Source: Methylocaldum marinum (GTDB lineage Bacteria; Pseudomonadota; Gammaproteobacteria; Methylococcales; Methylococcaceae). Taken from it: a stretch of DNA of 64,000 nucleotides. Both the position numbers and the translations under genes were made by a program. How positions within the stretch are numbered: the first letter of the stretch is position 1; every line of letters starts with the position of its first letter. The stretch is from positions 4,850,833 to 4,914,832 of the forward strand of contig NZ_AP017928.1 in NCBI RefSeq assembly GCF_003584645.1. Direction: 5' to 3'. The notes beneath the pieces were generated by a model. It made no database searches. It worked only from the letters and a program-made list of their open reading frames with translations, and had not been told where the DNA came from. This document shows positions 8,758 to 16,048 of this stretch, piece after piece.

Positions 8758-9230
8758 GGTGTGGCATTTTTTTTACCGCTGTAGTGGATGCGTTGCCCTA
8801 GGTTGTTGACGGGGCGGTTGATGCGCCTTTCCGTTCCGTCTATGCCCAAGTCCTGCCGCGTCTCCTGCTCCAGCCTGGACAGCATCTCCTCGGTGAGCCG
8901 GGCGGGCTTGTGCCCGCGGGCGTCAAGTGTCTTGTTGAGCACCCTGCTCAACCGGTGGATCGTGAAGTTGGCCTGGGGTTGGCTCATGCCGAACAGATGC
9001 GCGATGACCTCTTGCAGAGGGTAGGTCTTCAGATAGAACAGGATGAACAGCAGCCGATCGGCCATGCTCGCGATAATCGGCGGACGCCCTCCTTTAGTCA
9101 GGTTCCTGCCGGTTTCTTCGTCCCCTGTCGCCGCAAAAGAAACCAAGCGTTCCTCAAACTCGGAGGCCTTCAGACTGGTCATGGCCATCAATGTCTTCGG
9201 CTTTTGCTTCACGTCTTCGTAGGAAACCAT
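8754..9230 (-). CDS. IS5-family transposase, first frame (OrfA)
   Basis: A protein of 158 residues. It has an N-terminal helix-turn-helix-like region (GRPPIIASMADRLLFILFYLKTYPLQEVIAHLFGMS) and the first catalytic aspartate in DLGIDGTERRI, then ends soon after a lysine codon run. On the coding strand an A8 run (plus-strand T8 at 8767-8774) precedes the stop. A -1 slip there reads GKKKCHTVKNNL into the second frame, which is the canonical transposase sequence. OrfA is therefore probably the upstream part of a frameshifted full transposase. Confidence 0.85.
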   Translation of the reverse strand: MVSYEDVKQKPKTLMAMTSLKASEFEERLVSFAATGDEETGRNLTKGGRPPIIASMADRLLFILFYLKTYPLQEVIAHLFGMSQPQANFTIHRLSRVLNKTLDARGHKPARLTEEMLSRLEQETRQDLGIDGTERRINRPVNNLGQRIHYSGKKNATP

Positions 9231-9600
9231 ACTCTTGCCCTTAGTTCTCTTAAGTTCTCTTCGTTATTCAATGACAGACTGTCATGCTAGTTTCCGATAA
9301 TGTCTAATGAACAAAGCAGTCTGATCTTGTAACAGTTGCCCGATAATTCCATGTCATAAAGTTTCATGATCGTTTCCCGTTAGAATTTGATTTTTCCTGG
9401 CCTTTAATGCCATTAAACGCCGATGTTGCCGCGTTTTGCGACGGATGGCCGCCGAGGTCTGTTCGACTCCCTGAGAAGCGATTCCCCTAGCGTGTTCTCG
9501 TTCCGCGAGGGCCGTACAATAGATCGCCGGTTGCGGACAATACAGATACAGTTGATGATCGGTCCGGCCAACCTGTACCGGTCGCGGAGGCAATACAATC

Positions 9601-11031
9601 ATGAATTCGCTTAATCTCGATCCCCACGACAGCCGCCCCTTGATCGAGCAGATCGTCGCCGGCATCAAGCAGCGCGTCGACGAGCGCGCCCTGCGGCCCG
9701 GCGCGCGCCTGCCGTCAATTCGGCATTTCGCGGAAGACCACCGGGTCAGCAAGTTCACCGTGGTTCAGGCGTTCGACCGGCTGGTGGCGATGGGCTATCT
9801 GAAATCCCGGCAGGGATCGGGTTTTTACGTGGCGCATCGCTCGGAGCCCAGCGGCGCGGCGAATCAATCCTGCCGGCTGGAGCGGGCCATGGATGTGCTC
9901 TGGCTGCTCCGCAACGCCTTGCAGGAACAATCCCATCTCGCCATGCCGGGCGCCGGCTGGCTGCCCGGCGAATGGATGGACGGCGAGGGCATACAGCGCA
10001 GTCTCCGCACGCTCGCCCGCAAAAGCGGTGCCTATCTGACCGGCTACGGCCTGCCGGCCGGTTATGAGCCGCTGCGGGTTTTGCTCGCGCGGCGGCTCGA
10101 GGACCAAGGCATCGGCTGCTCCCCCCGGCAGATCGTCACCACCCGCGGGGCCACCCACGCCCTGGACCTGATCAGCCGGCTGTTCGTCAAACCGGGCGAT
10201 GCCGTGCTGGTGGACGATCCCGGCTATTACACCCTGTTCGGTTACCTGAAGCTTTCCGGGGCGCGGCTGGTGGGGGTGCCCTGGACCACTCAGGGGCCGG
10301 ATACCGCGGCGATGGAACGCCTGATCCGGGAGCACCGGCCCAAGGTGTTTTTCACCAATACCTTGCTGCACAATCCGACCGGGGTCAGCATTACCCAGCC
10401 GGTCGCCCACCGCGTGCTGCAACTGGCCGAGCGTCACGATCTGATGATCGTGGAGGACGATATCTACGGGGATTTGCTGACCGGGCAGGCTACCCGCCTC
10501 GCGACGCTGGACCAGCTGGAGCGGGTGCTGTTCGTCAGCAGCTTTTCGAAAACCGTCTCAGCGAGTCTCCGGGTCGGTTTCCTGGCCTGCAAGTACGAAA
10601 CCGCGGAGAGTCTCACCGACCTCAAACTCCTCACCAGCCTGACCACTTCGGAAATCGATGAGCGCCTGGTCTACGAACTTCTCACCGACGGCTATTACCG
10701 GAAGCACCTGGAAAAACTGCGTTCGCGCCTGCGCAAGGCGCGCGGCGAGGCCGTTAGAAATCTCGAAGCCAGCGGACTCGAAATCTACCAGGATACGGAA
10801 GACGGATTGTTCATCTGGGCCCGGCGCGAAGCCTCGGAGAACGCCACCCACCTGGCCGCGGCGGCCGCCAAGCAGGGCATCATGCTGGCCCCGGGCGCCC
10901 TGTTCAGACCTCAACAGGAAGCTTCGCCCTGGCTGCGCTTCAATGCCGCGGGTTGCGGGAATCCGGCCATTTTCCGGTTTCTGGATGCCGCTTGCGCCAA
11001 CGCGGATTCCGGAACGAATACCGACGACTGA
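9601..11031 (+). CDS. MocR family regulator (GntR HTH fused to aminotransferase domain)
   Basis: A protein of 476 residues. Residues 1-75 form a GntR winged helix (LIEQIVAGIKQRV...ALRPGARLPSIRHFAEDHRVSKFTVVQAFDRLVAMGYL). Residues ~110-470 form a fold-type I aminotransferase-like domain with the PLP lysine in SSFSKTVSASLRVGF (about K317). MocR proteins use PLP to sense a metabolite and bind DNA next to their own gene, often controlling the divergent gene. Here the divergent neighbour, 233 bases away, is the disrupted GST gene. A CGGAGG site precedes the ATG. Confidence 0.92.
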   Translation: MNSLNLDPHDSRPLIEQIVAGIKQRVDERALRPGARLPSIRHFAEDHRVSKFTVVQAFDRLVAMGYLKSRQGSGFYVAHRSEPSGAANQSCRLERAMDVLWLLRNALQEQSHLAMPGAGWLPGEWMDGEGIQRSLRTLARKSGAYLTGYGLPAGYEPLRVLLARRLEDQGIGCSPRQIVTTRGATHALDLISRLFVKPGDAVLVDDPGYYTLFGYLKLSGARLVGVPWTTQGPDTAAMERLIREHRPKVFFTNTLLHNPTGVSITQPVAHRVLQLAERHDLMIVEDDIYGDLLTGQATRLATLDQLERVLFVSSFSKTVSASLRVGFLACKYETAESLTDLKLLTSLTTSEIDERLVYELLTDGYYRKHLEKLRSRLRKARGEAVRNLEASGLEIYQDTEDGLFIWARREASENATHLAAAAAKQGIMLAPGALFRPQQEASPWLRFNAAGCGNPAIFRFLDAACANADSGTNTDD

Positions 11032-11064
11032 AACCGTGCCCGGCGGAAGGCGTTGCCGCTATTC

Positions 11065-11290
11065 GCAGGTTGGCAATCCCTTGCCGACAAAGCCGCTTGA
11101 TCGGGGCATGCCGTCGGGAAAGGCTTCCCGACCTACAGCTCGTAGGATGTGGTGACCGAAGGGAACCGCCCTTCGACTGGGCTCAGGACAGGCATCGTTC
11201 GCGGCGCATCGGTGCGGTTCGTTCCTCACCGCACCCTACGAGTTGCAGGGTGGTACGGCCGTAGGTCGGCAATCCCTTGCCGACATAGAC
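11065..11290. repeat. composite REP cluster with long inner repeat
   Basis: REP palindromes of both families lie at about 11071, 11115 and 11263. Between them, 11139-11250 is a ~110-base block containing CGGTGCGGTTCGTTCCTCACC and CTGGGCTCAGGACAGGCATC. It is present in inverted orientation at 14388-14498, and a shorter piece lies at about 60498-60532. Confidence 0.8.
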
Positions 11291-11319
11291 GCTCACGCCT
11301 CGGGTCCGGGACCGTCACT

Positions 11320-12108
11320 TTATCGTTTATCCACCATTCCGGGACTCACTTCGAAACGCCCGATATTCCTGAACACCGGTGCAGGGTTCACGCCGAAGGT
11401 ATCGCGAAAGCTGTGGCTGAAATGCGTCGCATCGGCGAAACCCGCGTCCAGCGCGGCGCGGGTCAGGCTGTCGCTGGCATGCAGCAGCTCCAGGGCGGAT
11501 ACCATCCGCTTCCACAGCCGGAATCGACGGTAAGGCAGGCCGGTGCACTGGCGGAACAGATGCAGGAATCGGGAGGGTGACAGGTCGACCAGGCGTGCCA
11601 ACTCCTCTTGCGAGAAATTCCGGTCCGGTTCGCGGCAAATCCGCTCGATGACCTGCCGAATGCGTTCATCCAGCTCGACCGGCGTCTGCTCGCGGGTACT
11701 CAGCAGCCGCTCCAGGCGCTGTTCGACCGCGCTGCGGTTCGGGTCTTCCTCGTGTATCCAGCGAAAACATTCGATCGTTTCCGCATCCTCGAAAAACCTT
11801 GCGGTGGTTTCCGAATACGGAAAACGCTTCCGGAACCCTTTCGCATCGGCGCCGGTTCGCTCCACGAACAGTTTTCCGTGCACGCCGCCCGCCATATCCA
11901 GGGCATGTCGAACCCCCGCGGGCACCACCGCGCAACGGCAAGTCCGCCATTCGCCGTCGGCCAATCTGATCCGAAACGGCCTATAGATGCCGACATGCAG
12001 CACGTTGGCGCCATAGACGTGGGGTTCCAGATGCTGGATCGGGCCGCAATAGAGTACCCGTCCGCGCCCCATGTAAAGTTGCGAAGTCCCGGGAAAAAGC
12101 GTGCGCAT
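11320..12108 (-). CDS. AraC family transcriptional regulator
   Basis: A protein of 262 residues from the ATG at 12108 (GTG and TTG starts further up would add an unusual basic leader). The N-terminal half is a small cupin-like sensor. The C-terminal ~95 residues carry the two AraC helix-turn-helix motifs, including ELARLVDLSPSRFLHLFRQCTGLPYRRFRLWKRM and the second motif GFADATHFSHSFRDTFGVNP. It is divergent from the DUF3047 gene across a 161-base spacer, so control of that gene is plausible but not shown. Confidence 0.9.
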   Translation of the reverse strand: MRTLFPGTSQLYMGRGRVLYCGPIQHLEPHVYGANVLHVGIYRPFRIRLADGEWRTCRCAVVPAGVRHALDMAGGVHGKLFVERTGADAKGFRKRFPYSETTARFFEDAETIECFRWIHEEDPNRSAVEQRLERLLSTREQTPVELDERIRQVIERICREPDRNFSQEELARLVDLSPSRFLHLFRQCTGLPYRRFRLWKRMVSALELLHASDSLTRAALDAGFADATHFSHSFRDTFGVNPAPVFRNIGRFEVSPGMVDKR

Positions 12109-12269
12109 AGCCAGTTTATGCAAGTCCTGCCGGTGAAGCGTGGATACAATTCCGAGCGCTGGCCATAGACGGGAAACGATCCGGCGGCTTGACGATCCAT
12201 AGCGGAACGCCAGCTTAGGATAATGAATTCGGACCGGCGTTTTCCAGAACTTTTTCCGGGAGGATTCCC

Positions 12270-13364
12270 ATGAGCGACACACTGCATCGGAACGAATTTC
12301 AAAAGCCCTTCGAGACCCTGCTGAGCCGGCTCTCAAAGGAAGAGTTGAAGGCTCACGCTTTCATCGACGTGCCCTCGGATCGAAAACCCTGGCTGGACAC
12401 CGGCATCGACTTGTCCTCGGGCGAGCGGGTCACGACCTTTGCCGTGGGCAAGACCTGTCTCAAGGGCACGGATCTCTGGTTCGGCGCCGATTTTCAGCTT
12501 TGGTGCCGCATCGGTCCGGACGGCGAGATCTTCCGCGGCACCCGGGCGAGCCACACGTTCGTTGTCGAGAAACCCGGACGGCTCTATCTCGCCAGTTATT
12601 TTCCGGGCGAATGGGCCACCCGAACCGGCGAACTGGCGACGCCGGATGAAGTCTACGAGCAAGCGAGCGGAAGCCTAACGGCCTTGATCTTGTGCTGGCG
12701 GGTCGAACCCCTTGTCGGGCTGAAAAAGCTGGCCGCGCTGGGCGACGTGGACGGCCTGATCGCATCCGAGATCGACCGCCTGAGCGATCCGGTGGTTCCG
12801 CCGGCAGGCTGGAGCTATCTGTGGTTCGTGGGGCCCGCGGAAATCTACCGGCCGTGCCGGACGCCGGAAAAGACATTCGCGATTTGTTGCCACACGCATC
12901 GGGACGTGGGCTTGTTGCAGAAGGACGTTTCCCTGCCGCTCGAGCCGAACACGCGCCTGCGCTGGGCCTGGCGCATGGACCGCCTGCCCTCGGAGGTGCG
13001 CGAGGACACCCTCGCGACCCATGATTATCTGAGCATCGCCGTGGAGTTCGACAACGGCCAGGACATAACCTATTACTGGAGCGCCGAACTGCCCGTGGGC
13101 ACTGCCTTCCGCTGTCCGATTCCCACCTGGACCGCGCGCGAAACCCATGTGGCGATCCGTTCCGGCCGCGAGGGTCTGGGGGAATGGTTCAGCGAGGAGC
13201 GGAACGTTCACCGCGATTACCTGGACTTCATCGGCGGCGCGGCGCCGGCCCGCATCGTGCGGGTGTGGCTGATAGCGCTGAGTTTGCTCCAGGGCCGGGA
13301 AGGAGAATGCCGGTATGCCGACATCGCGTTCGTGACCGACGAAGGCGTGACGCCGATACAATAA
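12270..13364 (+). CDS. DUF3047 family protein with an N-terminal lectin-like region
   Basis: A protein of 364 residues. The C-terminal ~180 residues match the DUF3047 pattern: WAWRMDRLP, HDYLSIAVEFDNGQDITYYWS, and RETHVAIRSG followed by YADIAFVTDEG. The N-terminal ~130 residues are a beta-rich domain (DTGIDLSSGERVTTFAVG...LWFGADFQLWCRIG) resembling the PA-I galactophilic-lectin-like jelly roll, seen by pattern only. There is no clear signal peptide. The start has GGGAGGA eight bases upstream. The LysR gene follows after 26 bases, so the two may be co-transcribed. Function unknown. Confidence 0.75.
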   Translation: MSDTLHRNEFQKPFETLLSRLSKEELKAHAFIDVPSDRKPWLDTGIDLSSGERVTTFAVGKTCLKGTDLWFGADFQLWCRIGPDGEIFRGTRASHTFVVEKPGRLYLASYFPGEWATRTGELATPDEVYEQASGSLTALILCWRVEPLVGLKKLAALGDVDGLIASEIDRLSDPVVPPAGWSYLWFVGPAEIYRPCRTPEKTFAICCHTHRDVGLLQKDVSLPLEPNTRLRWAWRMDRLPSEVREDTLATHDYLSIAVEFDNGQDITYYWSAELPVGTAFRCPIPTWTARETHVAIRSGREGLGEWFSEERNVHRDYLDFIGGAAPARIVRVWLIALSLLQGREGECRYADIAFVTDEGVTPIQ

Positions 13365-13390
13365 GTCCGTTACATCCACGGGACCCTTCC

Positions 13391-14281
13391 ATGCATTTCG
13401 ATCTGCGCGATCTCGAACTATTCGTCGCCGTGGCCGAGGCCGGCAGCATCGCCAAGGCGGCGGAGCACTGCCATACCGTGGCCTCGGCCGTCAGCAAGCG
13501 GCTATCCGATCTCGAAGGGCGGTACGGGACGGCCTTCCTGGCGCGGAGCAGCAAAGGCGTGGCGCCGACCCCGGCAGGTCTTGCCCTGCTCGCGCGCGCC
13601 CGTGCCGTCCTGTATCAGGCCGGGCAGCTGGACCGGGAGCTGCGCGGCTATTCGGCGGGAATCCGGGGACAGGTGCGGGTATTCGCGAACATCTCGGCGA
13701 TCGTGGAATTCCTGCCCGCGGCGCTCGCCTCGTTTCTGTCGGCCCATCCGGAGATTCGGGTACACCTCGAGGAGCACGTGAGCGGCGTCGTTGCCCGGGC
13801 CGTCGCCGAAAATCTCGCCGATTTGGGTATCGTGAGCGATATCGCCGGCGCGGACGGACTCATCATGATCCCGTTCCGCGAAGACGAGCTGGTCCTGATC
13901 GTTCAGCCGGGCCATCCGCTGGCTTCGCGCGAGCGCGTCGATTTCCGCGAGGCGCTGGGCTCGGATCTGGTCGGGCTCCACAGCGACAGCGCCTTGCACT
14001 ACCGGCTGCTCCGCGCCGCCGCCGATGCCGGACGGCCGCTCAATCTCAAGATACAGGTCACCAGCTTCGACGCCGTTTGCGCCATGGTGGCGGCGGGGCT
14101 CGGCATCGGCGTGGTGCCGCGCGCCGCCACCACGCCTTATACCGCGTCGCTGGGACTGGTTCCGGTGGGGCTGAACGATGACTGGGCCAAGCGCCGGCTT
14201 CATCTGTGCGTCCGTTCGCTGGAGGCATTGTCCGCCGCGGCCAGGTTGCTGCTGGATCATCTCGCCGGAGCAACGGCTTAG
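13391..14281 (+). CDS. LysR family transcriptional regulator
   Basis: A protein of 296 residues. The N-terminal winged helix is standard (LRDLELFVAVAEAGSIAKAAEHCHTVASAVSKRLSDLEGRYG), and the effector-binding domain ends with GLGIGVVPRAA. The wording VASAVSKRLSDLE is typical of the subgroup that often sits beside transporters or dehydrogenases. It lies 26 bases after the DUF3047 gene on the same strand. The effector and target are unknown. Confidence 0.92.
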   Translation: MHFDLRDLELFVAVAEAGSIAKAAEHCHTVASAVSKRLSDLEGRYGTAFLARSSKGVAPTPAGLALLARARAVLYQAGQLDRELRGYSAGIRGQVRVFANISAIVEFLPAALASFLSAHPEIRVHLEEHVSGVVARAVAENLADLGIVSDIAGADGLIMIPFREDELVLIVQPGHPLASRERVDFREALGSDLVGLHSDSALHYRLLRAAADAGRPLNLKIQVTSFDAVCAMVAAGLGIGVVPRAATTPYTASLGLVPVGLNDDWAKRRLHLCVRSLEALSAAARLLLDHLAGATA

Positions 14282-14304
14282 AGCATCTACGGTTCTATGT
14301 GGCG

Positions 14305-14862
14305 CCCCGGCTGCCGCAGGTCGGAAACCCCTTTCCGACGCGGCTCCGTCGGCAAGGGATTGCCGGCCCACGACCGTGCCACCCTGTAGCTCGTAGGGTG
14401 CGGTGAGGAACGAACCGCACCGATGCGCCGCGAACGATGCCTGTCCTGAGCCCAGTCGAAGGGCGGTTCCCTTCGGTCACCACGTCCTACGAGCTGTAGG
14501 TCGGGAATCCTTTCCCGACGCCGTGCCCTGATCGAGCGGCTTTGTCGGCAAGGGATTGCCGACCTACGACCGTGCCGCCCTGTAGGTTGGGAGTCCTTTC
14601 CCGACGCAATGCCCCGATCAAGCGTCTTTGTCGGCAAGGGATTGCCGACCTACGACCGTGCCGCCCTGTAGGTTGGGAGTCCTTTCCCGACGCAATGCCC
14701 CCATCAAGCGGCTTTGTCGGCAAGGGATTGCCGACCTACGACCGTGCCGCCCTGTAGGTCGGGAATCCTTTCCCGACGCTGCGCCCCGATCAAGCGGCTT
14801 TGTCGGCAAGGGATTGCCGACCTACGACCATGGCGCTGTAGGTCGCGAATCCCTTCGCGACA
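14305..14862. repeat. long array of REP palindromes with an 86-base tandem unit
   Basis: At 14494-14835 an 86-base unit is repeated about four times (starts near 14494, 14580, 14666 and 14752). Each unit holds one GTCGGGAATCCTTTCCCGAC-type and one GTCGGCAAGGGATTGCCGAC-type palindrome joined by TACGACCGTGCCGCCCTGTAG. A fifth, partial unit at 14841 has GTCGCGAATCCCTTCGCGAC, in which both arms changed together, so the hairpin is kept. Upstream, 14388-14498 is the inverted copy of the 11139-11250 block. Downstream, 14950-14970 forms a perfect 9-bp hairpin. No gene is seen between 14282 and 15051. Confidence 0.9.
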
Positions 14863-15051
14863 TCAAGCCGCTCGATCTGTGCCTTGCCTCTTGATTTCCA
14901 AGACGATATCCGCGACTGGACCATCCCGGCGGTGGGACGTTTGATTCGGGCCATCGCGAACCGCGATGGCGGTATCGCCAAACAACGTTTTTCCTCCATC
15001 CGTTCTTTCGGCATGCTTGCTCGCACCTTTTCACCAAGAGGAGCAAGTACG

Positions 15052-15837
15052 ATGTATCGCTGGAATCCGGAAGATTATTCCCGCCACTCGGCCGGTCAGG
15101 AACGGTGGGCGCGCGAGCTGTTGAGGGGGCTGAACCTGCACCCGGATGACCGGGTGCTGGACATCGGCTGCGGTGACGGCCGCATCACGGCGGAACTGGC
15201 GCAGCGGGTGCCGTTGGGCCGCGTGGTCGGCATCGATCTTTCGGCAGACATGATCGGCTTCGCGGCCAGCCGGTTTCCGGCAGCGGAGTACCCGAATCTC
15301 GAATTCCGCGGGGCGGATGCCCGGACACTGCCTTTCGATGCGGAATTCACCGTGGTCTATTCCAATGCCGCCCTGCATTGGGTGCGGGATCACGGCCCGG
15401 TATTGGCCGGCATCGCCCGTGCGTTGAAGCCGGGCGGCCGCTGCCGGATGGAGATGGGCGGTCGGGGCTCCGCCGCCGCGCTGATCGCGGCGTTCGAGCG
15501 GGTCCTGGGAGAAGCCGCGTGGCGGGACGATTTCCAACGCTTTGAGTGGACTTTCGGTTTTCACGATGCCGAGAGCTATCGCCGCTGGCTGGGGGAGGCG
15601 GGACTGAACCCCGAGCGCGTTCAATTGATCGACAAGGACATGGTGCACGCCGATCGCGAAGCTTTCGTCGGCTGGCTGCGCACGGCCTGGCATCCCTACA
15701 CGTCGCCAGTCCCGGCGGAACGGCGAGGCCTCTTTATCGATGCCGTGGCCGAGCGCTATCTCGCCGGGAATCCGCCCGACGCGGCGGGATGTATCCATGT
15801 CGCCATGGTGCGGCTCCAGGTCGAGGCGAAACGGTGA
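15052..15837 (+). CDS. class I SAM-dependent methyltransferase (trans-aconitate methyltransferase-like)
   Basis: A protein of 261 residues with the Rossmann methyltransferase motifs. Motif I is VLDIGCGDGRITAELA, the next strand acidic residue lies in VVGIDLSADMI, GADARTLPF is the adenine contact, and VYSNAALHWV and LKPGGR follow. The SNAALHWV wording is characteristic of the Tam (trans-aconitate) and related small-molecule methyltransferases. The start has AAGAGGAG twelve bases upstream. It stands alone after the REP array and converges with the TonB receptor gene. Confidence 0.88.
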   Translation: MYRWNPEDYSRHSAGQERWARELLRGLNLHPDDRVLDIGCGDGRITAELAQRVPLGRVVGIDLSADMIGFAASRFPAAEYPNLEFRGADARTLPFDAEFTVVYSNAALHWVRDHGPVLAGIARALKPGGRCRMEMGGRGSAAALIAAFERVLGEAAWRDDFQRFEWTFGFHDAESYRRWLGEAGLNPERVQLIDKDMVHADREAFVGWLRTAWHPYTSPVPAERRGLFIDAVAERYLAGNPPDAAGCIHVAMVRLQVEAKR

Positions 15838-15889
15838 ACGCCGGGTTCAGTCCTCGGACCGGCAGTGTACGTCTCGAATGCGCTGCGTG

Positions 15890-16025
15890 TCGCCCGCGCC
15901 TTAAGTCGTATGATGCTTTTCACCGCCTCGCGCAGCCAGATATGGCCCGGGTCCCAATCTTGGCGCGCATGCCACAGCATGGAAATCGTGAAGGTCTCGA
16001 TCTCGATCGGCTTGGAAATTCCGGC
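15890..16025 (-). pseudogene. possible 3' remnant of a LysR regulator gene
   Basis: On the minus strand one frame reads PIEIETFTISMLWHARQDWDPGHIWLREAVKSII, like the last ~35 residues of a LysR effector domain (WHPR.D.DP.H.WLR). No start, helix-turn-helix or remaining domain is present. It lies just beyond the stop of the TonB receptor gene. This is a short match and could be coincidental. Confidence 0.4.
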
Positions 16026-16048
16026 ATTCTCGCCGTCAGGCCGGCCGT

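Larger units (their letters stand above)
8291..9305 (-). mobile_element. IS5-family insertion sequence, complete, with 3-bp target duplication
   Basis: The element is 1015 bases long, and its ends are inverted repeats beginning AGACATTATCGGAAAC (8291) and ending GTTTCCGATAATGTCT (9305). Both sides are flanked by AAT (8288-8290 and 9306-9308), the target-site duplication. It carries two overlapping frames that together encode one DDE transposase. It disrupts a glutathione S-transferase gene. Confidence 0.9.
7756..9367 (-). pseudogene. glutathione S-transferase gene split by an IS5-family element
   Basis: The 5' part (9306-9367) starts at the ATG at 9367 and encodes the usual GST opening (MKLYDMELSGNCYKIRLL). 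The 3' part (7756-8290) resumes with LLELSYESIPVNL, has NPRGQVPVLDD and ends normally. Removing the 1015-base element plus one AAT target copy joins the parts in one 594-base frame, or 197 residues, a complete N-terminal thioredoxin-like plus C-terminal helical GST. The gene was therefore intact until a recent insertion after about codon 20. The surviving 3' part could still be translated from a TTG but would lack the glutathione-binding start. Confidence 0.88.

Noticed and set aside
14494-14862. CRISPR-like regular repeats
   Set aside because: The unit is 86 bases with no unique spacers. Both palindromes and linkers are conserved, no cas gene is near, and the same palindromes occur singly across the window.
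14950-14970. Hairpin GCCATCGCG-AAC-CGCGATGGC as a terminator
   Set aside because: No T-tract follows on either side, and it precedes a gene rather than following one.
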